The translations under genes and the position numbers were made by a program. Below are positions 56,369-64,000 of a DNA stretch of 64,000 nt, piece by piece; the stretch's first letter is position 1; every line of letters begins with the position of its first letter. The notes beneath the pieces were generated by a model. That model did not search any database and was not told the origin of the DNA. It was given only the letters and a program-made list of their open reading frames with translations. The stretch comes from Saprospiraceae bacterium (lineage in GTDB: Bacteria > Bacteroidota > Bacteroidia > Chitinophagales > Saprospiraceae), in NCBI GenBank assembly GCA_016714085.1, contig JADJNW010000019.1, forward strand, positions 1 to 64,000, read 5' to 3'.

Positions 56369-56881
56369 TTAGGGTGCGTCCGAAAGTATAAGCACAAGGG
56401 TGGCATTATCGTCGCCCAAAATGCGATCGATTCGTACAAAAAAACCTTGCTGAATCTCTACACTTTCTGCTAATTTGATGTTTTCTACCTGATTTTCAAT
56501 TTCTTGTGCCCAACCGGAGAAGACCTGGTAATCAGGGCCAAAACTTCCGAGCATTCGCATTAAATTAATGGCTTGCGCAATCCAATAAGGTGGTTCATCG
56601 GTTGGTGGCGCTCCTGGCAATAAGAATTGAAATTCCTGCCGGATTTGATCGCAACCGTTTTGAATCAAGGTCAACTCGACACCATTGCTGAACTTTACTT
56701 GTTCTAAGCCTTCATTTTTATTCAATTTAAAAGCATGAGCATTAATACCATTTTGATCTGCCTGGAAACTTGCCTCGGGCTTGCCGTATTTGCAACCCTC
56801 CGCTTGTGCAGAACTATCCGCCCGACGACAGGCGAACGTTAAGAAAATAATAAAAACCAGCATTGTAATCTTATAAGGCAT
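56369..56881 (-). CDS. hypothetical lipoprotein
   Basis: 170 residues. Signal MPYKITMLVFIIFLTFAC with the lipobox Cys at 18. The mature part is acidic with few hallmarks: KFSNGVELTLIQNGCDQIRQ, a PPTDEPPYWIAQAINLMRML helix and a terminal GDDNATLVLILSD strand. No family recognised. It stands alone; an AT-rich gap (about 56160-56368) separates it from the ncRNA on the same strand. Confidence 0.65.
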   Translation of the reverse strand: MPYKITMLVFIIFLTFACRRADSSAQAEGCKYGKPEASFQADQNGINAHAFKLNKNEGLEQVKFSNGVELTLIQNGCDQIRQEFQFLLPGAPPTDEPPYWIAQAINLMRMLGSFGPDYQVFSGWAQEIENQVENIKLAESVEIQQGFFVRIDRILGDDNATLVLILSDAP

Positions 56882-57000
56882 TGCTTTGTAATGTTTTATG
56901 ATATTATCAAAATTTAAAACCTGAACAAAATGCAGGTTATATCAGTTAATCTTGATGCTTTACTGATGCTCTAAAATTCAAAAAAATTAAAAATTATTGT

Positions 57001-57696
57001 ATGATTTCATCAAAATATGCTTCCAATGGCAAATTGAATGGAAACGGCGCTGCTAAACTGTTGAATGGCCTTGTGAAGCATCTTCCTGAACCCGACTATG
57101 AAACCCCTTTAAAACCAGATGCTTTCGAACTTTCGGATGAAGAAAAAGTCGCCCTGATTGAAGATCATTTCCATGAAATTATGGATATTCTTGGGTTGGA
57201 TTTGACGGACGACTCTTTAAAAGGCACGCCTCGACGAGTAGCCAAAATGTTTGTGAAAGAAATTTTTTATGGATTAAATCCTGAAAATAAGCCAGATATA
57301 TCGCTTTTTGAAAATAAATATCAGTATCGCCAAATGCTGATTGAGAAGAATATTACTGTAAAATCTTTCTGCGAGCATCATTTTCTACCCATTGTCGGCA
57401 AGGCGCATATTGCTTATGTTTCTACGGGAAAAGTCATTGGTTTATCCAAACTTAATCGCATTGTGGACTATTTTGCGCGCCGCCCGCAAGTACAGGAGCG
57501 CCTCACGGTTCAAATCGCGCAGGAACTCAAGCAAATCCTTCATACGGAAGATGTTGCGGTTTATATCGAAGCAGATCACCAGTGCGTGAAAATGCGCGGA
57601 GTAGAACATGATCATAGCTCAACAATTACAACCGATTATAGCGGCAAGTTTTTAAATGAAAATACCAGAGCTGAGTTTTTACACTCGATTCGATGA
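57001..57696 (+). CDS. folE: GTP cyclohydrolase I
   Basis: Converts GTP to 7,8-dihydroneopterin triphosphate, the first step of folate or tetrahydropterin synthesis. 231 residues. An N-terminal extension of about 45 residues is followed by the core: TPRRVAKMFVKEIFYGL, zinc ligands Cys and His in VKSFCEHHFLPIVGKAH, GLSKLNRIVDYFARRPQVQE, and the third zinc Cys in EADHQCVKMRGVEHDHS. All catalytic residues are visible. Divergent from the hypothetical lipoprotein and convergent with the Clp-like gene, whose stop is 10 bp away. Confidence 0.96.
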   Translation: MISSKYASNGKLNGNGAAKLLNGLVKHLPEPDYETPLKPDAFELSDEEKVALIEDHFHEIMDILGLDLTDDSLKGTPRRVAKMFVKEIFYGLNPENKPDISLFENKYQYRQMLIEKNITVKSFCEHHFLPIVGKAHIAYVSTGKVIGLSKLNRIVDYFARRPQVQERLTVQIAQELKQILHTEDVAVYIEADHQCVKMRGVEHDHSSTITTDYSGKFLNENTRAEFLHSIR

Positions 57697-57705
57697 TATG
57701 TAAAA

Positions 57706-60700
57706 TTAGAAGAATATTCTATCTAAGTCGGCTTCAAAATGCTCTTGTAATATTTCAAATAAAAAAACGGAGAGCGATTGTCGGCCGAGTTCACGGTTGA
57801 TTTTTAGCACATGATCTCTGATAAAAGGGGGTTCATAAATTCGGCGCGGCGGCTGCGCGGTATAAAATTCACGACGATGGATGTCTTCGGGCGTAAAAAA
57901 ACCGTGTTTTTCTATTTGAATAACATACAAATGGTCGAATTGATCAGAAAGCTTCCAGCGATGGATACCTTTCTCGGTTTCAAGAAATAATTGAACGCCC
58001 ATGCCCAATAAGGTAAACTCAAGGCCATAAAGTTTGTCATCAGGTTTTTCACCTTGGTTTTGCCAGTTTGGCTTTTCGAGATCACAATCCAATTTAATGT
58101 ATTCTTTTCGGGGATCAACAGTGGTAATGTAATTGTTCTGCTCATCATAGCTGCCAAATTCTATCGGCTCATTATAAAAAGCTTCTCTAAACCACACGGA
58201 TTGGGCAGAATATCGAAATCCTTTCTCCTGAAAAATATCGAGGTAAAAACGTACAATCTGCTCAAGATGAGTGCCATAAATAGCAAAAAAACAAACATTC
58301 GATTCTGGTATCAGCCCTCCGGCAAGTCGAAGTTTAACCGTTTTTAGCTTTGCCGACCAATTCTCCATCTGATCATATAATTTTGCTTGCACCGGCGCAA
58401 GCCCCAAACTGCTCATGCTTAATGCGTTTTCAATAGCTTCGATCTCTTCCTGCAGTTCCTGCGTATGCGCCTTTATTTGTAGAAAGTCGCTGTATCGATT
58501 GGCAAAAGTGGGATTATTCCAAAAATTTTTATTATGTTTTTTTTCAGATTCCAAGTGTTCCAATTCACTAAGAAATTGATGGTAGGAATTTCCATCCTGT
58601 AGCGTAGTAATATGGCGGCGAAGATTGGCGGCATGATTGGCTTGGGTCATTTTCTCCAATTCCTCCAGCATTAGATCCAAAGCCAAAGGGTCATCCTCGA
58701 TATTTATTTGCAATTCTTGATCAGAAACATCCACTTGTACCGAAAGCTGGTCGGTCGTGTCATAAGCATTCAGCGCTTTAGCCAAAGGCACTGCCAATTG
58801 TTCGCGGATAACCCTTTGCAAAAAACGCGCTCCGTATCGCGGGTGGTAACCTTTCCCCCCCAAGTAATCGAGCACTGCATCCTTTATTTGTAAATCCATC
58901 CGGCGGTAGCGAATACCTTCTCTTTGCTTTAAGAATGCTAATTCGCGTTCGACTACAAAACGGATCGTAAAATTATCGAGTGGCTCAAAAGCAATCACTT
59001 CATCAATTCGATTAAATAATTCCGGGCGGAAATGCTTTTGAACGGCATTCAAAAAATGCTCGGTCACATCTTTAGCACTTGTTTCATTATTCCAACCGAC
59101 TCGACTATTTTGCAATGCGCTTGCGCCAATATTGGAAGTCATAATAATAATCGTACTACAAAAATTAACCAATTTTCCCTGATTATCGGTCAGGCGCCCT
59201 TCACTTAAAATTTGCAGCAGTAAATCGTAAAAACTTGGATGTGCTTTTTCAATTTCATCAAAAAGCAATACGCAGAAAGGCTCGCGGCGAACCGCGGAAG
59301 TCAATAAACCATCTGCAAAATAATCCGAACCGATCAATCGCATAGCGGTAAAAGGATCAGAAAATTCACTCATATCAAAACGAATCATCCGTTGGCGATT
59401 GCCAAACATAAATTGGGCCAGCACTTTAGCCAATTCGGTTTTGCCTACTCCTGTTGGCCCCACAAACAGGAAAGAAGCGATGGGCTTGCCGGCTCGTGTG
59501 AGCGCCGCTTTGACCGATGCCAGCACATTTACCACACCATCAACCGCTTTATCCTGCCCGAAAACATTGGAATGAAATTCATTTCTGACTTTTAAAATAT
59601 TCATTTGCACCGCAGGATCGACGATGAACACAGGCATTCCTGTTTCTGCGCAGAAATATTCGATGATCTCCGAACGACTGATCTCCGGACTATTACTGGG
59701 TGCGTTTTTTTTATTCAACAGCATACTTTCCAGAAAGCGGATGGGTCGGCCGGGCATCCCGGCATAAGGCACAAAGCGACTATGTAAACGGATTACCTCT
59801 TGAATAGCATCCTCGCTGATTTGAAGATGGCGTCCTTCGGCAATGTCGCGTACTTTTTGTAAAATAATACTTTCTAATTGTTTTTGCGGAGGTTGCTGAA
59901 GGCGAATAATCTGGAAAAAGGAAAGAAAATTGGAGCTTTTCAATTCTATTCTGGCGAGTTCTTCTTCGGTACACTCAGAAATAATCACAATTTCACCCTG
60001 AGCAATATAATTGCGCATAAAGTCAGCAAGACTCACGCTATTACCGGCGTATTGGCCTACTTCAAACAGTTCCATCAGATTGCGAATAAAAAGAATATGC
60101 TCGCTTCCTTTCAACTCATTACAAAAAAGCGCCATATTATTTTCCCAAGCGCCGGTGTCGCCTGTCAATTCTTTGATGAGGGTAGAAGCGGTGGTCTCCC
60201 AGATTTGCCCTTTAACACGCAATTTCTTTTGCTGATGCGCCAATTCCCAAACCAAAGCGGTTTTTCCGACACCCGACGCCCGACTAATAATATGCTGCGA
60301 TTGAATTGATTTTTCAATGCTTTTGCTAATTGCTCCAGCGGAGATTCCATGCCATAAGCCAACGATTTATGAATATCAAGCAGTTGAGCGGCTTTTGGAA
60401 GCAGTGGATTGGCACTAGTGCTTTCCATTTCTTCGATCTCAGCAGGAAAAAGGGCACGAAGCTCGATTTCATCGCTCCACAACTCTATTACATCATACCA
60501 AATAGTAGTGATAATTTGTTGAATCGCGCTCAGGCGCTTTTTTCGAGTAAACTCGATGCGAATAATTTCTTGAAATTGCTTGGGAATATCCGTTTTAGAA
60601 GCAGCAAAGGTCTCAAGGCCAAGCGCTGGCACAATCCCTTTTACACCTTCATTACTTTCGGTATAAAAAAAATCAAAAGAAAGAGCAAATGCAGGATAGC

Positions 60701-60962
60701 TAAACCCATCTTTTGCTGCGGGAAAATTTACTTCTAAAGTATCAGAATAATATTCGGAATGGCGAAATTCATCGAGCAGTTGACGAAATTTCCCTTTGTC
60801 AAACACTTGTCGCTGAACGATTTCAGCATATTTTCCAGCCAAAATTTCAAAGCCTTGCCCAATGCGCACCACCTCTTTGTCCGCCATTGGAATAAAAAAG
60901 TGCGTATTAGCTTGAAAATTAATCTTAAACGCGTAAAAAGGAATTGTAATTTTATAAGCCAT
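57706..60962 (-). CDS. ClpB-like double AAA+ ATPase fused to a release-factor-like C-terminus, one frameshift
   Basis: About 1,085 residues from MAYKITIPFYAFK (60962). The N-terminal ~220 residues are unlike a Clp N-domain. AAA1 has Walker A GVGKT at about 233, but its Walker B reads ILFIRN instead of a hydrophobic-DE motif, so it should bind but not hydrolyse ATP. AAA2 is complete: GPTGVGKTELAK, VLLFDEIEKAHP, sensor TSNIGA and GARFLQR. The last ~307 residues (58629-57706) resemble bacterial release factors: helices with NFWNNPTFANRYSDF, then VRFYLDIFQEKGFRY, LFLETEKGIHRWKLSDQFD and RRIYEPPFIRDHVLKINRE. The GGQ domain between the last two is absent and the RF2 SPF tripeptide reads DQF. One missing base near 60268 splits the gene. 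Function unknown; a ribosome-linked unfoldase is a reasonable guess. Confidence 0.8.
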
Positions 60963-61056
60963 CCCGTAGCTCGATGTTTGGTAAAGAGCCAATAAATGTA
61001 GGAAAATTTTGATAAATAATGCCGGATGACTTTTTCGCTTTTGCGATTAGGATGCT

Positions 61057-61578
61057 TTAATGCCCTATAATATTAGAAAATTCTTGCATTAATGCTTTTG
61101 CGACATTCTCATTGCTTTCTTTGATTTGATAAACCACACCCGCTTGAAGGTAATACATTTCTCTCGCTGCCAGTTTTTCAGCAATAAAGGTGTATAAAGT
61201 TTCATCATTCAAATTTTGTAATAAAGGACGATGGGCGCGTTCTGATTGAAGTCTTTCCACAAGAATATCGACGGGTGTTTGCAGATAAATCGTAATGCCA
61301 TATTGATTCATCCAATTCATATTATCAAAAAAACAAGGCGTACCACCGCCGGTAGCAATAACTGCATCTTCATGCTTGAGAATTTTATGTAAAGCATTTT
61401 GTTCTATTGCACGAAAAGCTGCTTCTCCATTTTGCTCAAAAATTTGAGGAATGGTGCGTCCTTCTTGCTGCTCGATTTCATTATCCAAATCAATAAAGGG
61501 TATGTTGCAAAGGTGCGCCAGCCTTTTACCTACGTGACTCTTGCCGCTGCCCATAAAGCCAATTAAGAAAATTCGCAT
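61057..61578 (-). CDS. aroK: shikimate kinase
   Basis: Phosphorylates shikimate in chorismate synthesis. The start at MRIFLIGFMGSGKS (61578) puts Walker A at its normal place; an ATG at 61611 would add 11 residues. Shikimate-binding residues are in DLDNEIEQQEGRTI and FRAIEQNAL, the GGG of VIATGGGTPCFF follows, and the lid Arg is in RLQSERAHRPLL. The length of about 173 residues is typical. Divergent from the DUF1573 gene. Confidence 0.94.
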   Translation of the reverse strand: MRIFLIGFMGSGKSHVGKRLAHLCNIPFIDLDNEIEQQEGRTIPQIFEQNGEAAFRAIEQNALHKILKHEDAVIATGGGTPCFFDNMNWMNQYGITIYLQTPVDILVERLQSERAHRPLLQNLNDETLYTFIAEKLAAREMYYLQAGVVYQIKESNENVAKALMQEFSNIIGH

Positions 61579-61678
61579 ATTGGTCGAGAAAGTTTTTGAG
61601 GCAACAATCATCTGTTTATTTTGGTTTTAAAAGGAATAAACTACTTTTACGGTTGAAAATTAAGATTGTTAAAGAAAA

Positions 61679-62181
61679 ATGCTTAAAGTAATAAAAAAAC
61701 TTGGGTGCTTTACATGGGATTAGCTCTGTACGCTTGCCAGAGTACCCCAAATGGAAATGAAAAAACATTAGAAGAAATTCCGGTGCAAAGTAATGCTGCT
61801 GAGATTATTCGCAACCCGGTATCTGCCAGCGAGCCTTTAGATACGGGGAAAGTTGCCAGAATTGATTTTGCTGAGGAAACTTATGATTTTGGAACCGCGA
61901 AAGAAGGAGACATTGTCATCCATGATTTTCAATTTACGAATACAGGCCAAACGCCTTTAATTATTACCGATGCTCGTTCCAGTTGCGGCTGCACAGTGCC
62001 GGAATGGCCCGAAGAACCAATCGCACCGGGAAAAAGCGCTGTAATTAGTGTAAAATTTGATACAACAGAAAAAGAAGGGCTTCAAGTTAAACGTATTCTC
62101 ATAACTGCTAATACGTATCCTTCTGAATCAAAGATATATTTGAGAGGAACGGTCTTGTCAAAAGAAGAATCCAATCAATAA
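61679..62181 (+). CDS. DUF1573 lipoprotein, one frameshift in the signal peptide
   Basis: A visible frame starts at 61705 (MLYMGLALYAC) but lacks the positive N-terminus of a lipoprotein signal. An ATG at 61679 reads MLKVIKKLG in another frame. One indel in the A7 run near 61692 or just after joins them into MLKVIKKL-VLYMGLALYAC with a proper lipobox. The mature protein is a DUF1573 Ig-like domain (YDFGTAKEGDIVIHDFQFTN, SSCGCTVPEWP). In Bacteroidota the order DUF1573-yajC-ybbR-like is conserved and is seen here. Confidence 0.85.
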
Positions 62182-62219
62182 ATGTTTAATCATTTTACAA
62201 TCGAAAAACCTGTTACAAT

Positions 62220-62601
62220 ATGTTATTATTAAGTACTTTATTATTACAAGCAGGAGGCGCTGGCACAATCAACTTTTTGTTTTTGGGTGCTATGCTGCTT
62301 ATTTTTTTGGCTATTTTTGATACGCCCACAAGCAAAACGTCAGCGTGAGCAGAAAACTTTTCAGGATAATCTGGAGAGAGGCGATGAAATTGTAACCTCC
62401 AGCGGCATCCTTGGTAAGATTACAAAGATAGAGGACGATATTATTACCATTGAAATTGGCAACAAAGCGCATTTGCGAATTACTCGAAACTCCATTTCTA
62501 AAGAAATGACGCAGGCAATCTATGCTAAAACGGCTAAAAATACCAAGTCAAATAATAAAGATACGAAACAAGAAGATCAAGATTCTGCTGAGGGAGGATA
62601 G
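62220..62601 (+). CDS. yajC: preprotein translocase subunit YajC, one frameshift
   Basis: Small accessory subunit of the SecDF-YajC complex. The ATG at 62220 gives MLLLSTLLLQAGG, then the membrane helix FLFLGAMLLIF. The frame breaks in the T7-8 run near 62305. The next frame continues FFWLFLIRPQAKRQREQKTF, the family hallmark, and GDEIVTSSGILGKITKIEDD. The repaired protein is about 127 residues, with a charged, Lys/Asp-rich tail. Its 3' end overlaps the start of the next frame by 80 bp. Confidence 0.9.
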
Positions 62602-63499
62602 AACAACCTTGTTGATTTGCATCGGTCTTGCTTTGGTTTTTTGGATATTGACCAAACTCTCCAAAACTTATACTTACGACAAGGAAGTGGCGCTCAGATT
62701 CAGCGTGCCGGAGGGAAGGTCTTTTATCGAGCAGCCCCCATCTACTTTGACCGCTAAGCTGGAGGGCAGGGGTTGGGAATTGATGTTTGACTACGTGGTC
62801 GGGCCTGAAATTATCTTGTCTTATAATCTGGAATCCCAGGATTTACTTAGTCTTTCTCAAGATCAATTGCGGAGCGATGTGCGTCGAAAGCTTGCCTTTG
62901 GCAATATTAAAGTTGCAGAATTAAACGCTGGAAACATCAATTTGTCATTGGAAGAGAAAGCAACAAAACGAGTGCCGATTAAGGTGCGAGACTCGTTGGT
63001 ATTTTCATCGGGCTATCATTTGAGAGCTATCAAAATCAAGCCGGATAGTGTGACACTCACCGGCTCGATTTCTTTATTAGACAGTATTTCCCAGTGGAAA
63101 ACGGATTCTTTTTTTATCTCTGATATTAAGAATAATTTAAATAGAACTGTCTCTTTGGCAAAACCATCAGGGGCGTTGCAATTGAATGTAAAATCAGCAG
63201 CGGTAGATATTCAGGTAGAGCAAATCACCGAAAAATCAATGTTTATTCCACTCACCGTGCGCAACGCACCCGACAGCCTCAAATACTTTCCGGAAAGCGT
63301 GAAAGTAACGTGTGTAGTAGGTTTGAGTGATTATAATAAAATAAAGAACGAAGATTTTAGTGCAGAAATAGACCTTGCCAACGTATCGCTTAGCGAAGGC
63401 AAAAATACAATACCCATTAGGATGGTAAAGCAATCGCCACAAGCTATTACCGTGCAGTTTACACCGAAGTCCGCAGAGTTTTTTCTTTTTAAAAAATAA
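62522..63499 (+). CDS. YbbR-like domain protein
   Basis: 325 residues. A basic N-terminus and one membrane helix (TTLLICIGLALVFWILTKLS, about 28-47) are followed by YbbR-like beta domains (YDKEVALRFSVPEGRSFIEQ; RVPIKVRDSLVFSSGYHLRA; IKPDSVTLTGSISLLDSI; MFIPLTVRNAPDSLKYFPES). In Firmicutes the YbbR protein CdaR regulates a diadenylate cyclase; in Bacteroidota the role is not settled. The start is uncertain: the ATG at 62522 overlaps yajC by 80 bp, but the KIKILLREDRTTLL lead-in is typical for this protein, which supports an overlap. Confidence 0.8.
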   Translation: MLKRLKIPSQIIKIRNKKIKILLREDRTTLLICIGLALVFWILTKLSKTYTYDKEVALRFSVPEGRSFIEQPPSTLTAKLEGRGWELMFDYVVGPEIILSYNLESQDLLSLSQDQLRSDVRRKLAFGNIKVAELNAGNINLSLEEKATKRVPIKVRDSLVFSSGYHLRAIKIKPDSVTLTGSISLLDSISQWKTDSFFISDIKNNLNRTVSLAKPSGALQLNVKSAAVDIQVEQITEKSMFIPLTVRNAPDSLKYFPESVKVTCVVGLSDYNKIKNEDFSAEIDLANVSLSEGKNTIPIRMVKQSPQAITVQFTPKSAEFFLFKK

Positions 63500-63572
63500 A
63501 ATACCATTTTGATAATCAGTTACTTGGAGCGTTGGTCGTGGTATGCCAATTTACATTAAGCATTTTAATTCT

Positions 63573-63580
63573 TATTTTTG
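63573..63580 (+). promoter_or_regulatory. minus-7 box for the last gene
   Basis: TATTTTTG matches TAnnTTTG exactly, 31 bp before the ATG at 63612. No clear minus-33 element. Confidence 0.35.
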
Positions 63581-63611
63581 AACCAAATTTAATTCGCAAA
63601 TAAAATTTGAG

Positions 63612-64000
63612 ATGAAAAAGACATTCTTGTTATTGCTGGTATGTAGTATTGGTTTTGGTGGTCTCTATTCACAAGATGCTGCACCGTTTAAATTCAAAGA
63701 ACAAAAGGGCATTGCTATTAAAGAGGATGTGTTGGCTATATTATTTGATAAAAACTGGACAAGTTTCAAGCAATACACTGTAAATACAGGTAAAGCGCAG
63801 CCGCAAAAAAGTAATTTCTTTGCTATAAGAATCAATGCAGATAGCAGTTTTCAAATATCGGGCACAAATTATCGGCAAAATGGTCGTTGGGTTGCCAATG
63901 GGAAATCACTGCAATTACAAGTGACAGAAGATGTTAAATCCTCTAACCCAGAGGCAGAAGCTATTGGCGGCACATATTCCATTTATAAAATTACGGGCGA
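63612..64000 (+). CDS. secreted protein, N-terminal part (runs off window)
   Basis: An ATG at 63612 begins MKKTFLLLLVCSIGFGGLYS, a signal peptide ending SQ, and the frame is open to the window end (129 residues visible). The mature part has lipocalin-like strands (SNFFAIRINADSSFQISGTN, WVANGKSLQLQV, GGTYSIYKIT), but the family cannot be fixed from a fragment. In many Bacteroidota coaE follows the ybbR-like gene; this product is not CoaE. Confidence 0.75.
   Translation, partial: MKKTFLLLLVCSIGFGGLYSQDAAPFKFKEQKGIAIKEDVLAILFDKNWTSFKQYTVNTGKAQPQKSNFFAIRINADSSFQISGTNYRQNGRWVANGKSLQLQVTEDVKSSNPEAEAIGGTYSIYKITG

Overview
The window comes from a member of the Bacteroidota, most likely the Saprospiria (Saprospiraceae or a Haliscomenobacter/Lewinella-like lineage). 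The evidence is two proteins with type B gliding-motility (type IX secretion, T9SS) C-terminal domains, a PorP/SprF outer-membrane partner, DUF6089-type outer-membrane barrels, Bacteroidota-type promoters (TAnnTTTG minus-7 boxes) and a general lack of Shine-Dalgarno sequences. No rRNA, tRNA, CRISPR array, prophage or transposase gene was recognised.

Layout. 1-4.2 kb: a truncated secreted-protein start, a DUF1624 acyltransferase, a compact DnaA-box cluster that is a candidate oriC, a frameshifted membrane protein, a 21-bp-phased palindrome array, a REP-like hairpin cluster and a decayed AT-rich stretch. 4.2-7.9 kb: class I ribonucleotide reductase nrdB-nrdA and a terminator. 8-13.6 kb: two paralogous outer-membrane proteins, a sirtuin, the NAD(P)H-hydrate repair enzyme and a CaiB-type CoA-transferase. 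13.6-25.5 kb: a purine-rich low-complexity tract, a T9SS cargo protein, a transglutaminase-like protein, a small barrel, a cyclase-family lipoprotein, an ABC-F ATPase and smc. 25.5-40.4 kb: sugar isomerase-like protein, adenylate cyclase, DUF1080 lipoprotein, MBL hydrolase, RtcB ligase, a giant secreted protein of unknown function, prmA, a DinB-like protein and folD. 40.9-47 kb: a 1,597-residue SprB-like surface protein with its PorP/SprF partner, then a 121-bp nested palindrome. 47-55.8 kb: a tandem-duplicated unknown protein, a second 21-bp-phased array, a trans-sulfuration enzyme, a glycosyltransferase-like protein without its Asp motifs, a C39-peptidase ABC exporter with HlyD adaptor, and lpdA. 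55.9-64 kb: a candidate 6S-like RNA, folE, a ClpB-like ATPase whose C-terminus resembles a peptide chain release factor lacking the GGQ domain, aroK, the DUF1573-yajC-ybbR cluster and a partial secreted protein.

A second theme is sequence quality. At least fifteen single-base frameshifts, mostly in A, T, C or G runs, break genes that should be intact and essential (nrdB, smc, folD, yajC and others). The missing reading frame can be read straight through in almost every case, so these look like uncorrected long-read indels rather than pseudogenes. I give the repaired spans for those genes.

The most unusual items are the Clp/release-factor fusion, the two arrays with exact 21-bp (two helical turns) periodicity, the candidate origin about 1 kb from the first array, and the 184-nt candidate 6S RNA with its own promoter and terminator.
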